This document shows positions 23,901 through 35,574 of a stretch of 64,000 nucleotides of DNA, in pieces. The notes beneath the pieces are model-generated. The model saw nothing but the letters and a program-made list of their open reading frames with translations, made no database searches and was not told where the DNA came from. The DNA is from Ovis canadensis. Lineage: Eukaryota; Chordata; Mammalia; Artiodactyla; Bovidae. The position numbers were made by a program, and so were the translations under genes. Location of the stretch: contig NC_091247.1 in NCBI RefSeq assembly GCF_042477335.2, forward strand, positions 7,648,501 to 7,712,500, in the 5' to 3' direction. Numbering within the stretch: the first letter of the stretch is position 1; each line of letters opens with the position of its first letter.

Positions 23901-26900
23901 GTGCCCAAAGCTAGGCGGATCAAGGTTGTGCCAGGCCTTCTAATGCTAAGTACCAGGTCTGTGGGTTGCACTTCTTTGAACAGCCTCCCAAATAGAGAGG
24001 CAGGGTTTTGTTTTGTTTTTTTAAATATTTGTGTATTCGGCTGTGTCGGTTCCTGGCTGCGGCGGGCTCAGTAGTTGGGGTGCTCAGGCTTAGTTGCCCC
24101 GCAGCATATGGGAGCTTAGTTCCTTAACCAGGGATCAAACCCATGTCCCCTGCATTGGAAGGTGGATCCCCAGCCACTGGGCCACCAGGGTAGCGCCTAG
24201 AGAGGCAGCTGTGTCAGGAGGTGCTGACAGGAACGGAGTAACTGACTCCTCTCCATCTTGGTTCTGGGAGGACACAGTAGCTCTTGAAGCCCTGGCCACC
24301 CCCTCGCCCCCCCTCAAGTTCTCTTCTCTGCCCACAGACGATGCTGAAGCTGATTCAGAAGAAGCTGCTGGACAAGATAGTAAGTCGCGTCTCTGTGGAG
24401 CTACCCGCCCCGTCCCCTCGGCTGAGAGGGGACGGGTTTGCCCTGGGGGTGTGCGCCTCTGTCCGGGGACCGCCTCGCTGGGTGCCTGCGGGTCGTCCCT
24501 GCACACCTGTGCTGAGCCCTCTCCCTGCTCCAGTGCGACCAGGTGATGGAGTTCTCCTGGAGTGCCCTGTGGAACATCACGGACGAGACGCCCGACAACT
24601 GCGAGATGTTCCTCAACTTCAACGGCATGAAGCTGTTCCTGGACTGCCTGAAGGTAGCGCCTCTCCAGCAGCAGCCGGACCCCCACTTGGCCTCTCCTCT
24701 GTCCCCAGGTCACCCAGCTCCCCTCTCCCCATGGTTCCCATGGAAGGGCAGCGGAGCCCGTTCAGACCCACCAGCCCAGGATGTGCTGTGGAGGTCTTCC
24801 CTGACCCGGATGGCCTGGCTGGGCCTCTCTTAGAGCCCCCCCACCAAGGGCATCCCCAGGCGGCGCTGGTGGTAAAGGACCCGCCTGTCAGCGCAGGAGA
24901 CAGAAGGAATGGGCTCGATCCCAAGTTGGGAAGACCCACTGGAGGAGGAAATGGCAACCCATGCCAGCATTGCCTGGAGAATTCCATGGACAGAGGAGCC
25001 TGGCGGGCTACAGTCTGTGGGGTTGCAGAGTCGGACACGACTGAAGTGACTTAACACACAACACACACTCCAAGGAAAAACCCAAACCAGTCTCTCAGCG
25101 TGGTTGCTCCAACTGCCTAGGTCTGACCAGAGTCCACTGGGGTGTCAGCTGGACAGAATTCTGTCCAGTAGGGTGACCTCTTCATCCTAAAACTCATTCT
25201 TTATTTTCTTGCTTTAGTTTCCAAAAGGATTCCCTGAAGCTTAATATTTCGAGTTTTTGTAAATAGAATCATGTTTGTCCCATTCATAATTTTATAGGTC
25301 ACCTCTGCACACTCAGCCTTTGAGTTTGTGGCATGGAGCCCCACCATGTTAATCCCTTGTAGTGTATACGTAGCACTGTCCTAGGCGTACTGGGAGGTAG
25401 GAGGGCAGCAAATTGCACCCTCTCTTTGTCCAGTAGAAATGGCTGGACAGGTGCTCATAAAGCTTCCAGCTCACCAGCATCAGACACAAATCAGGTACTC
25501 GCTGCTCCGACCCGAATGGCTCTTCTCTTGCCAGGAGTTCCCGGAGAAGCAGGAGCTGCATCGGAATATGCTGGGACTCTTGGGGAATGTGGCAGAGGTG
25601 AAGGAGCTACGGCCCCAGCTCATGACTTCCCAGTTCATCAGTGTCTTCAGGTTGGTACTTTGCTCCTTTTCCTTTTCTCCTTGGCTGCCAGGATGCTCAG
25701 AGCTCTAATCAGTGCTCAATTGTAGCAACTGCTATCAGTTTAGGTTTCTGTTAGGAATGTCACCTTCACTCTATGGTGCAGGTTCTTATCCTTTGAACCC
25801 TCCGTAAATGGTCCCCTTGTAGCGATATCTTATCTTACATGACCTCAGATTCCCTTTAGAAGTCATTTGGGGGAGGCTTCCCTAGGGTTCCAGTGGTTAG
25901 AACTCCACACTTCCAATGCAGGGGGTGTGGGTTTGATCCCTGGTTCAGGGAACTAAGATACTGCATGCCACACAGCATGGCCAAAAAAAATATTTTTTTA
26001 ATGAAAAAGAAGTCATGGGAAATTCCCTGTCGGTTGAGTGGTTAAGACTCAGCACTTTCACTGTCAAGGGCCCAGGTTCAAACCCTGGACAGGAAACTAA
26101 GATCCCACAAGGTGTGCAGCACAACCAAAAAAAAAAAAAAATGGCATCTAGGTGTGGATAATAAGTGATAGAGAAATAAATAGTCTCCCTGGCATCTAAT
26201 CTATTAGTTGAAGTCAGCAGCCTGTATCTGAAGTGGGCCTGGGGGATCAGGACTCCATTTTTCTCCGTTCTTGGTAGCAACCTGCTGGAGAGCAAGGCAG
26301 ATGGAATTGAGGTTTCCTACAACGCCTGCGGCGTCCTCTCCCACATCATGTTTGATGGGCCCAAGGCCTGGGGCATCTGTGAACCCCAGCGGGAGGAGGT
26401 GGAGGAGCGCATGTGGGCAGCCATCCAGAGCTGGGACATCAACTCACGGAGAAACATCAATTACAGGTGCGGGGGCTGTGGACACGGGGTCAGTGCTGGG
26501 ACAGGCCGCTCCTTCCTGAGGAGGCCTGGTCGGTGCTTCTAGTCCTGAGTTGGGTCTTTCTAACTGAGCTGTGGTCCACGGAGAGCCCACATGTGGTCCA
26601 TGAGGTGTGTGAGTAAAGGCGCATACCTCACCTCTTCAGCTTGGTGCCTTTTCCCTCACATCAGCACCTGTGTACGCTAAGCCTGCCATTCACAGATGCT
26701 CAGTCCATGTTCAGTTGTGAGAGAGGGAAAAAAAAAAAGGAGAAAATACATAAACGATAAGAAACAAACAGAAACCATTCGTTCCTGAGAAGAGCATCCC
26801 CCTAACATTCCGGCGTCTCTCCTTCCAGCAGTTTTCTGTGCAGATTAAACCGCCTCCGTCCAGCTGGCATCAAGTCTTACTATCACATGATTGAATTTCC

Positions 26901-29900
26901 AGTCGCAGCTATGGGTTTCCTTCCCTGTTGTATAACTGAGTCACCTCTGTGTGCGCCTGGGCCATGGCATAGTGATTGACACTGAAGCTGAAAACCCAAA
27001 TCGGGAGGAACAGGCTCGTGCTCGTGGCTTTGCCCATGCTCCAATTACCGTCCGTTCAGAGGAGAGAGGAAGTGGGATCACTAGCCTGGGGAGGGGGTTT
27101 GTGGGGGTCACACGTACATCTTGCAAGCTTTTGGACCATGACTCCAGATGGCGCGTAGAAGGCCATGATGGGAAGTGCAGTCACAATCTCTTCTTCCCAG
27201 TGTCCTCCGCCCCTACGGCCCAGGTTGGGGCTCTCCTCCCTGCCGCCATCTCTGCAACACCTGATCCATGTTCCTCCTCCCTCATGCTCATGACCTCTCT
27301 CACAAGGGAGCTCTCTTTGTGGAGCCTGAAATGGGCTGAAGGACCATATGCCTGCCCCCCAGCGTGTCCCCTCCATCCTGCTGGCCTGCTTATTATAAGG
27401 CCCTACAGCGAGGAGGAGCCCCCAGTGCACCTTGCCAATGCCCAGCATGAAAAGTGAACTTGATTTTTCTTCCTGCAGGTCATTTGAGCCAATTCTTCGC
27501 CTCCTTCCCCAGGGCATTTCGCCTGTCAGCCAGCACTGGGCCACCTGGGCCCTCTACAACCTGGTGTCTGTCTACCGTGAGTACCTGCAGCCCCTTGGCT
27601 CCCTCATCCACCATGATCCGGGGGGAGCGCTGTGAGAGCCGGCGTCAGTGTCTGCGCCCTCCCTCACCTCTTTCTGGCATCAGTGGGACACCCAGCAGCA
27701 TGGCTCGCTCCTGCCTCATCGGCAGAAGCAGGCCTGGCAGACGAGCCGGCCCATCCAGAGACCCCACACACCCTGCTTTCTCAGTATTTCCTGCTTTAGA
27801 TGAGTGAATAGTCAGAAATCCTGTGCTACGACTTCCCTGGTGGTCCAGTGGTTAAGACTCCATGCTTCCACTGCAGCAGGCACGGGTTCCATCCCTGGTC
27901 AGGAGACTGAGATCTTGCCTGCTGCACCACGAAACCAGAAAAATAGAAAATAAAAATCTCTATGCCTTCTGTAAGGCAGGATAAGACCAACCCAAACCAG
28001 AACGAACTCCTAAGGAAACAGACATCCAAGAGGCCAGGAGAGAACTTGAAAACAACTCTCACTTATTTTCTCCAAGAGAGTCCTGCCTCCCTGAGAAGAG
28101 CCTGGACCGAGTCCTCCGTGCAGTGCCTTTCCAGGAGAGGAGGAGGAGGGTGTAGTACTGAGAGACTCTGATGGCAGGCCAGGCTTGCCCCTAGTGCTCT
28201 GCTTTGCTAGCTATGTGATCTTGGGCAGGTAATTTAACCTCTCTGGGCCTTGATTTTTTCCTCTGTAAAATGGGGATAGTAATGCCTACTTCATAAGGTT
28301 GGTGGGAAAAGAGAACCAGTGGAAAGTGTTGAGCCCTAGTGCCTGGATATCGCTCAGTCCTGTTAATTGGCAGGCAGAGGGGATGAGAGTGTAGGCCCTC
28401 CGCAGAATTAGGTGGAAGTTGAAGGGGATGGACTTGAAACTTTGATGTGTCCAGACCAACTTGTTTTGTTCCTGCATATATGTGTATATGCATGCATAGC
28501 TTGCTTGGAGTGAACATTTTGGAGACCTTTTATATAAAGGTGTAAAGAGAAGGGTTGGCTTGCAAGGCATGGAACAAGGACTTTTTTTTAAGCAAAGGCA
28601 GATTCGTTGTTATTCTGAAGATTCCAAAATCATTTATGACAGCAGCAGTCACATACCTTACCAGGTGACAGGCAGCTAGATGGATGCTCCTGGGAGAGAC
28701 GAGCAAACAGCTTTCTGTTTTAATAAACATTTATAAACAAACCAGAAAAAAAAAACAAAAAGAGGGCAGGCCCTGGGGGAAGGCTGCCTGCGCTGCTCTG
28801 AGCAGGCTTCTCAAGCTCTCTGGGCCTCATTTTCCCCATGTTTAAAATGGGCTAATAACAGTACTTAGCTCGTAGGATTGCTGGGGAATAAGACATGTAA
28901 AGTGCCGAGAAGAGCACGTGGCACATACCAGCTCAGCAAATCTTTTTATTATTCCTTGAGGTTAGTCTTACTAAAAAGTAGCACCTTACCTCAGAGAGGC
29001 AGCGTGGCAGCTGGGAAGAGCTCTGAGCCAGGACTCGCTCTGACAGGCCTCTCGAGTGACTTCGATGGGGCTGCTTCATTTCTCTGCACCTCAGCTCTTT
29101 CATCATTAAATGGAGATGATAAAAAATAGCTCCAGTATACTATACTATACTGTACAGCTGCTAGAAGACCACTGAAATGCCCATGTTCTCTCTGGAGTGT
29201 CTATACAGCCCTGGATCCCGAGCCCTAGAATGTTCTTTGTGGGAGTGAACCATGAAGCCCAGCAGTGGGCAGGCCTGGTGGTTTCCTCCCGGTGGGTCCC
29301 AGAATCCCCCGGAGATATTTTGTTAAAAGTGCAGATAAATACATGTTCCTGAATCTGTTGAATCAAGACACCCTGGGGGGCGGTGCTTAGGAAGTCCTTG
29401 TTTTTACAAACACTTCTCAGAGAATAGAAGGGGCCGGAGTGGGTGATATTTGGGGGGAAATGCCACCACGAAGCGAAGGGAAGAGCCTTTCCCAAGGGAT
29501 TCACCCCTCGCTTCCCGCAGGTGGCCTCAGGAACTTGGCCTCGGGGCCGGGCCAACATGGCTCCAGCAGCCACACCCTCACTCAGGCCCACGTCTTCATC
29601 CCCCATCCTGGGAGGGCCATCCTCAGAGCAGGGGAGGGTTTCGGGGCCACAGGCTGATAGAAGTCCCACCCTGATCACGTGCTGTCTGCCCTCACCCCCC
29701 CACAGCGGACAAGTACTGCCCTCTGCTGATCAAAGAAGGCGGGATGCCCCTCCTGAGGGACATGATCAAGATGGCGACCGCGCGGCAGGAGACCAAGGAA
29801 ATGGCCCGGTGAGAGACTGGCAGTGTTTCTGCCTGGAGCCTGGGCTTGGGGGAGCCAGGGACACACAGCCGGGCCCTCTCGTGGGTGGGAATGGCTAACA

Positions 29901-31655
29901 ATGCCAGGGGCAACTCAGAGCTGAGAGTGGAGGTGGACAGCATACTGATGTCCAGCTGGGGCCTCCCTGAGTGTCGTAATGGCCAGCGCGTGGCCAGAAA
30001 CCAGATGATCAAGCTCTGAACAGAGCATCGTTGCCCGCATTTGTAAGTTTTGTTTTCCTTTATTCCCAACAAATCCCGTCCTCTCATCCCTGGGCATTAG
30101 CAAGTCAGGTCAGAATTTGTCCTTATTTTTGGCCAAAGACATTCCAATTAAAGAAAGGACACTATGGTAAAATGCATTCTAAGATTGGGCAGAATGCATG
30201 AGTTTCTGAACACGCAGGTCCTGGACACAGGCCTTCCGCTGCACTGTGGCTTTCACTTCCGGGTCTAAACTGTCATCTACTGGAATCTCACAGCCATCAG
30301 TGCACAAGAAAGACCCTTAGGGGCGCTGCGTTTCACTATCGTCAGTGACAACCGTGCTTCCTCCAGGATCCCTTCTAGAAGGGGATGTAGTTAAGTTTAC
30401 CCTGGTTCTAAAGACAGTGTAGAATAGAAAGTGTCACAGTGGGGCGGAGTGAGGGGGGTGCGCTTGGAGTTCAGAGTCTCCCCAGAGAAGGACTCACTGG
30501 CTGTTTCTGCAGTTATATTTGGCAAAAAGCACTGCTTAAACATTTAATTGACAGATTTGTCTGAGTTTGAGAATGGTAGAATGAGTGGTTCTGCAACTTA
30601 ACCTCCCCAGAGGATCACCTAAAAAGATTGTTAAAAATGTACAAGCCCTACCCTAGATTTTCTTTTCCAGTGAGTCTGGGCAGTGGGCCTGGGGATATGC
30701 ATTGTCAACAGAGCTTCCAGGAGATTTGAGAAGCATTGGCTAAGACTGACCCGTAACCTACCCCAACCACTCTGAAATCTCTGTAGGACCTGAGCTGACC
30801 AGCCTGAGGGCAGGGTGCTTAGGAGAAGTCCACAAGTCCTGTCCCACCCCAGGCGTCCCTTAGCTCCTAGAAGGCAGTGTGGTGCCTCTTTGGCACAAAG
30901 AGGCTGCAGTGAACATAGCTCCAACCACCAACCCAGAGGCTTAGTGTGAGTGGGAAGGCTGTCCAGGGTTCAGGATGACACCTGGCAGCAGTTCTCAAGG
31001 GCCAGATGGAGTTGGATAGAGACTGGAGGTCTGAGGACGAGGGGTGGTTCCCAGCACTGCACTGGGACCTGCCCCTGCAGGATGTGGAGCCCCTGTACTT
31101 GGGCAAAGCACAGCTGCCCTCGCCCTGCCTAGACCTGCCCAGATCCTGCTGGGACAGGATCTCTGGGTGAACCTCACGTGCAACCAGTTTGGGGACCACC
31201 AGTAGACTCAGGGGAAGAAAAAGGCCTGGGTGGGCAGGGAAACTGAAGGACTATGTTGCTGAAAAGGAACAGAAGGTTCTGGGGGTCAGGCCTGAGCTGA
31301 TTCAGGGAAGCTCCTAACCACAGATGCCCTGGTGCTGAGACGTAGGAAGGAGGCCTGGGGAGGTAGGACGGGGAGGACAGGGGGCTGAAGGCATTCGTGG
31401 CCACAAGTACCATTTCCTGGGTACCCCAAACACGCCGGCCACTCTGCCAGCCACTTGGCACACATCATCTCATTCAGTGTCAGCAGGATGGTTAACATTT
31501 GCCAACAAATCCAGCAGCCTGATCAGCTGAAAGGAGCTGGCTGAGCCCACCCCAGTGCAAGCCCACCCTCCAATCCTCTTTCTCCCATTGTCTCCAGCAA
31601 GGTTATTGAGCACTGCAGTAACTTTAAAGAGGAGAACATGGACACGTCCAGATAA
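14905..31655 (+). CDS. ZER1: ZER1: CUL2-RING ubiquitin ligase substrate receptor (zyg-11 related), complete
   Basis: Coding exons: 14905-15062, 16334-16484, 16902-17338, 17569-17745, 19002-19116, 19262-19408, 19752-19925, 23206-23421, 24338-24379, 24534-24653, 25535-25650, 26278-26466, 27479-27576, 29706-29808, 31598-31655. All introns are GT-AG, phases join, and the sum is 2301 nt = 766 residues plus TAA, the length I know for human ZER1. The start MASDTPESL has A at -3 and G at +4; the GTG reading upstream is not used. By family knowledge an N-terminal VHL/BC-box region (about 1-55) binds Elongin B/C and CUL2. Leucine-rich repeats follow (about 100-300; LRFLNLG, LAALDLSG, LMSLDISG are visible), then C-terminal armadillo-like repeats (about 390-750) that read N-terminal glycine degrons. 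The end is ENMDTSR. No frameshift or premature stop was seen. It is a housekeeping-type gene transcribed from the 3.6-kb CpG island. Confidence 0.96.
15195..15450 (+). repeat. GT-rich degenerate simple repeat
   Basis: Many TGTGTG, GTGCACG and TGCATG tracts in ZER1 intron 2. Low-complexity frames here are not genes. Confidence 0.7.
15700..15880 (-). mobile_element. MIR SINE fragment
   Basis: Antisense MIR pattern: CATTTTACAGGTAAAGGCACTGAGG, CTTGCGTGAAGTTGCCCAGG and a TCCAGGATTTAGATTC-like end. Confidence 0.6.
16600..16811 (-). mobile_element. Bov-tA SINE
   Basis: Reverse-orientation BovA body (CAGGTCTGACTCTTTGTGACC) and tRNA-like head ending ACTGAGCCGCCAGGGAAGCCCC, in ZER1 intron 3. Confidence 0.88.
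18232..18393 (-). mobile_element. CHR-type SINE
   Basis: T-rich start, GGCTGTGTTGAGTCTTAG, TTAGTTCCCCAACCAGGG, and a terminal GATCACTAGGGAAGTCCC. Confidence 0.85.
18395..18500 (-). mobile_element. L1 3'-end fragment
   Basis: TTGATTGTAGTATAACTGC and TTTCTGCTATACAACAAAG match antisense ruminant/cetartiodactyl L1 3' ends in character. Confidence 0.5.
18728..18844 (-). mobile_element. CHR-type SINE
   Basis: TTAGTTCCCCGACCAGGG, the tRNA-like head in reverse, and the terminal ACCACCAGGGAAGTCC. Confidence 0.85.
20865..21021 (-). mobile_element. CHR-type SINE
   Basis: TTAGTTTCCTGACCAGGGA, CCTGGGTCCCCTGCATTGG, and the terminal CTGGACCACCAGGGAAACCCC in ZER1 intron 8. Confidence 0.85.
21290..21416 (-). 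mobile_element. CHR-type SINE
   Basis: TTGGCCGTGCTATGCAGC, CAGTTCCCCAAGCAGGGA, and the terminal GGATCACCGGGGAGGTCCC. Confidence 0.8.
22158..22325 (-). mobile_element. Bov-tA/BovA SINE, truncated
   Basis: GTTGCTCAGTCATGTCTGAC, CCAGGCAAGAATACTGG and CAGGGATCAAACCCAGGTTGG in reverse orientation. The distal part of the tRNA-like head is missing. Confidence 0.85.
22490..22870 (+). mobile_element. Old L1 3'-region fragment
   Basis: CTGGTGGGAGTGTAAACTGG, CAGCCACTGTGAGAACA, GTGTCCACCAGCAGTG and TGGAATTCTACACTGC follow the order of L1 3' ends, with heavy divergence. Confidence 0.6.
24005..24197 (-). mobile_element. CHR-type SINE
   Basis: GGCTGTGTCGGTTCCTGGC, TTAGTTCCTTAACCAGGGA, and the terminal GGGCCACCAGGGTAGCGCC. 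Confidence 0.82.
24855..25068 (+). mobile_element. Bov-tA SINE with CA-rich tail
   Basis: GGCGCTGGTGGTAAAGGACC head, GAGAATTCCATGGACAGAGG body, CGGACACGACTGAAGTGAC end, then ACACAC tail. Confidence 0.88.
25872..26000 (+). mobile_element. CHR-type SINE
   Basis: GGCTTCCCTAGGGTTCCAG, GGTTTGATCCCTGGTTCAGG, CACAGCATGGCCAAAAAAAA. Confidence 0.85.
26018..26142 (+). mobile_element. CHR-type SINE, second copy in tandem orientation
   Basis: GAAATTCCCTGTCGGTTGAG, GTTCAAACCCTGGACAGG, and a poly-A tail at 26126-26141. It starts only 18 bp after the previous SINE ends. Confidence 0.85.
27828..27952 (+). mobile_element. CHR-type SINE
   Basis: ACTTCCCTGGTGGTCCAGTG start, GGGTTCCATCCCTGGTCAGG B-box region, A-rich tail. 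Confidence 0.87.
28195..28350 (+). mobile_element. MIR SINE
   Basis: TAGCTATGTGATCTTGGGCA, TTAACCTCTCTGGGCC, TCTGTAAAATGGGGATAG: the canonical MIR core order. Confidence 0.75.
28790..28945 (+). mobile_element. MIR SINE fragment
   Basis: CAAGCTCTCTGGGCCTCA, TTTAAAATGGGCTAATAACAG, GTAAAGTGCCGAGAAGAG. Confidence 0.7.
29005..29130 (+). mobile_element. MIR-like fragment
   Basis: Head-like GCAGCGTGGCAGCTGGGAAG and core-like TGCACCTCAGCTCTTTCATC, ATTAAATGGAGATGATAA. Confidence 0.5.
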
Positions 31656-31819
31656 GGCCTCCGCCCCCATGGCCCGCCACTGCTCTGGACCACGAGGTCG
31701 AGAGGAAGCGCGCTCAAGCCACCCAGCTGGCAGATCCCTATGCCCCGGGGAGCCTCCCACTGGACGAAGGGACACAGGGGAACTTTTGCACAGCCGACGC
31801 TTTTCCTTAACATTAGTGA

Positions 31820-31850
31820 GATATATATATTATATATATATATATATATT
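31820..31850 (+). repeat. (TA)n microsatellite in ZER1 3' UTR
   Basis: About 15 AT units with one TT break. Confidence 0.9.
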
Positions 31851-33246
31851 ATTTTTTTTTGGTTAGGAAGTGTGAAGTTTTGTGTGTATGATTTCTGTAC
31901 AAAAACAAAATAACCCCCTGAGTCCTTGCAGCTTCCCTGGCCATCCTCAAGCCCCTACTTTCAAAGCCTTCATCGCTGCCACACTCACTCCCACCCCTGC
32001 CAGACTAAACGCCTCTAACATTGTGAGTGTCTGGCCCGTGCCCTGTAATCTCCGACCCTGGCCTCGCTTCCCATTCAGAGAGGCAGTGGGGCCCCCAAGA
32101 GCCCACTCCAGCCTCCTAATCCGCCCACTGAAGCCTGAGAACGCCATCTAGGTTCCTCAGTGCAGCTGATGGGGTTTGGGGATTAAAAACTAACCCCACT
32201 GGGTCTCCCCAATGCCTTGGTGCTCCTGGCTGTGGGCCTCTGGGGTAAGGAAGTGAGCCGTACCTGCCTCGGTCCAGGCAGTCCCAGCCCCAGAGGGCCT
32301 TCAAGGCGCCCAGTGGCTCTGCTGCCCTCTGGCCAGGCCTGCCTGAGGCCACGCTGCTATGGAGGCTGCATCCTAGTCTCCCACCAGGCCCCAGGTTGTG
32401 GAAGGCCCCAGCCCAGGGCTGGTCAGAACCCGGGCAGACACCACTGCCCCTTCCGCCAAACATACCCGGAACCTGCGCACCCCACCACCCGCCTCCCGCC
32501 CTGGAAGCCAATAGCTCCGGGGGCCAGGGGCTCGCTCTCTCCCCACCCCTCATCGGCCTGCAGCCCCCACGGTGCCCAGGCACCCCACCAGCATAACTGA
32601 GCCTGCCTCACTCGCCCCTGCCTGCCCCGTGGCCCATAGGAGCCCACACCTTTTCTGCGGGCAGGGGGGCTCCCCACGCCAGCCTGGCGGCCACAGGCAG
32701 ACACCTCCAAACCAGCATCCACCCCCTCCCGCCTTGCCCCAAGGCTTCCCCTTGGAAACCTCTGCGTTGGGTTTCAGAGAAGTGTGTGAGACACACAAAT
32801 GTATCTCAAAAACACCTTGTGGTCCTCCCTTGACATCACTCCGAGTTGCTTCTCACAGCACCGACAGCGGGGAGGAGGCCCCGTCTGGAACAAGGGGCCA
32901 GGGAGCAGAGCCAACTGCAGGTGGCCCTTAGGGGGTGGCTTTTCGTCCCTCCTTCCCTGGGCCTGTGCTTTCGATTCTCCTGGCGTTCCTGCCTCCAGAC
33001 AGAACAGGCAGGATGAGCAGCCCAGGGGAGAGAGAGGCACCCGGTCTTCTTCCCCTGGGGTCTTCCCCCCACACCCCAGCCCTGGGAAAGGCCAGCTGCC
33101 CTGTGGCCCCTCCGCTCAGCACACGGGCCCCATCTGCCCTCCCTTCCATGCTCACGTGGCCTGCGCCAGACCCCAGGCAGAGCTCACATCGCATCGCTTT
33201 ACCAGCCGGGGCCCGGATAAATGTCTGTACTTTGGGATGTCACAGA

Positions 33247-33252
33247 AATACA
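33247..33252 (+). terminator. ZER1: Putative ZER1 poly(A) signal, variant AATACA
   Basis: AATACA is followed about 30 nt later by a T-rich element. It is a known but weak variant of the hexamer; assignment is inferred from position. Confidence 0.45.
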
Positions 33253-33424
33253 TTTTTGTGCAAAGTGGAGAAGAGCAGAGTGTCTTTTTTTTTTTTGTGG
33301 AAGGGATGGGGCCATGGGGAAGAGGCCTGGGCCGGCTTGGGCGGTGGGCCTGGAGTGCAAGAGCAGTGACGGGAGGGTGCATTGGGTCAGTTTGTGGGCC
33401 CAGCCCAAGGGGACAGGTGGCAGT

Positions 33425-33806
33425 TTGGTCAGTTCAGTTGCTCAGTCATGTCCGACTCTGCGACCCTGTGGACTGCAGCACACCAGGCCTCCCTGTCCAT
33501 CACCAACTCCCGGAGTTTACTCAAACTCATGTCCATTGAATTGGTGATGGCCAAACAACCATCTCATCCTCTGTCATCCCCATTTCCTCCTGCCTTCAAT
33601 CTTTCCCAGCATCACGGTCTTTTCAAATGAGTCAGTTCTTCGTATCAGGTGGCCAAAGTATTGGAGTTTCAGCTTCCGCATCAGTCCTTCCAATGAATAT
33701 TCAGGACTGATTTCCTTTAGGATGGACTGGTTGGATCTCCTTGCAGTCCAAAGGGCTCTCAAGAGCTCCCAACACCACAGTTCAAAACCATCCATTCTTC
33801 GACAGT
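33425..33806 (-). mobile_element. BovB 3'-end fragment
   Basis: Reverse-orientation BovB terminal region: CAGTTCAGTTGCTCAGTC, CAACTCCCGGAGTTTACTC, CAATCTTTCCCAGCATCAC, GGATGGACTGGTTGGATCTC. A typical 5'-truncated copy. Confidence 0.92.
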
Positions 33807-34725
33807 GGCAGATGGGGCTGGAACACTTGCTTTTCCTCTGCAGTCTCTCCACACCCCGTGCCCAGACACTGAGGGTCCAGCTGGCCACAGACCAACAGGA
33901 TCCCTGCCTCCAATGGCTGTCTGATGGTAGAGACAAATGTTAAATACAAGATGATGACGGTGTGTGAGGAGCGGGGAGAAGGGAACGCAGAGCAGGCCTC
34001 TCGGGCGGGCCAGCAGGACTACAGGCAAGGGACAGTGTCCCAGTGCGGGCAGGGGAGGCTTCTCACAAGGGGAGACGTTCAAGATGAATCCAGCAAGAAG
34101 ACAGGGCTGCCAGGCCTGGCTGTAGAGGGCCAGGAAAAGGGGGCTCCTAGACAGAGGGGCTCTGCCAGGAGAAGGGCCTTTAAGGGAGAACGGTGAAGCA
34201 GCCCCCGTGGCTGCAGCAGAGGGAAGGATCAGGGGCGCCAACGGAGGGAACGAAGGAGCTGGGGCCAAATCGTGAGGTGACTGGGCTTTGCCCAGCAGAG
34301 TCTGCGTTTACACCAGCTGTTTGTCCCAGAGTAACTCTCAGCAGTACTCCCCATGCCCCCGAGGTAGTACTGAGGCCGCACCCAACGGTGGAGAGCTCTT
34401 CCCCAAGACTAGTCCAGGCGCTGGTCCCAGATCAGGTGGACCTGTTCCCACACGTGCCAGGTGGGTGTGTCCCCAGCACCCAGTGAGAGATTCTCTGCTA
34501 GACCAGACTGGAGCCAGCTCCATGCCCTCTTCTCCACCAGGCCTCAACCTCGGCCTATGAAAACTACGAACTCTTCAGCTCCAGGGATTTCATCCACTCC
34601 CTCCTCTGACTTCACACCTAGTTTCTAACAGCCCTGGGTCACACCTGGAAGATGACCCTACCTGACACCCCTCATTAAAGCGCCTGCCCGAGAAACCTCC
34701 AGGCTGCCAAAAGAATTTACCGTTT
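33807..34725. other. ZER1-ZDHHC12 intergenic sequence, no gene seen
   Basis: GC-moderate sequence with short uninformative frames and no splice-supported coding segment. The GGCAGGGGAGGCTTCTC-like stretch around 34050 suggests an old unclassified repeat. Confidence 0.5.
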
Positions 34726-34726
34726 G

Positions 34727-35040
34727 GGGCTTCTCTTGTGATTCAGTGGTAAAGAATCCGCCTGCCAATGCAGGAGACACAGGATCGATCCCTGATCCAG
34801 GAAGATCCCACGTGCCACAGAGCAACTAAGCCCGCACAACTACTGGGCCCACGTGCCACAATGACTGAAGTCCGTGCTCCAGAGCCTGTGCTCGACAACA
34901 AAAGAAGCCACCACGATGAGAAGCCTGCACACCGCAACTAGAGAGAATAGCCTCTGCTTACCACAACTAGAGAAAAGTCCATGCAGCAACCAAGACCCAG
35001 CATAGCCAAAAATTAAACAAATAAAATTATATTAAAAAAA
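34727..35040 (+). mobile_element. CHR-type SINE, long form
   Basis: GGGCTTCTCTTGTGATTCAG head, CAGGATCGATCCCTGATCC B-box region, GAAGCCACCACGATGAGAAG, CAGCATAGCCAAAAATTAAA and an A-rich tail. Confidence 0.9.
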
Positions 35041-35574
35041 AGAATGTGTTGTTTAACATCTGGACAGCCTTTCTTAGAGCATTTACTAAAAACAGCTTAA
35101 AGTTGTGAATGCTTCCTCTGTCCCTCTGCGGTGTACCTGTACCTCCTATAACTCAGCAGCATCTTTCTCAAGGACCTGAAAGCCATCCCTTTAAAATGTA
35201 ATCATCAGGAAAGATCAGGCCTCTGTCTCCCAGTCTCCGAGGGAGGACAGAAACCTAACTTCAGTTGCTGCCAGCTAGCAGACACAGTTGGCTTAATGAG
35301 CATTTACCCTGACCCGCTCTTTGTAAGTCTTCACTTCCCTGAGTCTCATCAAGCCCCTGCCCTTCCCCATCTCTACTCCCTCATTCTCCCTTTAAAATAC
35401 CCAATCACCTCTGTACAAATCAAAGTTACATTCAGTTCTTGTTGGATCCTCTTCCCTACCGCAATAGTATATTACTGAGTAAACTCTGTCCTTACAACTT
35501 TAACTAATGTCAAAACTTATTTTAATCTTTGACACCAGCACAGCAGCTGACTTGTGGAATCCTCAGGATTCTTT

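Larger units (their letters stand above)
31656..33265 (+). other. ZER1: ZER1 3' UTR (end approximate)
   Basis: Continuous from the TAA at 31653-31655. It contains an AT dinucleotide run at 31820-31850. The likely end is shortly after the variant poly(A) hexamer AATACA (33247-33252). A T-rich run at 33282-33295, the type of downstream element used by cleavage factors, supports cleavage between the two. No AATAAA is present at the end, so the boundary is inferred. Confidence 0.6.
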
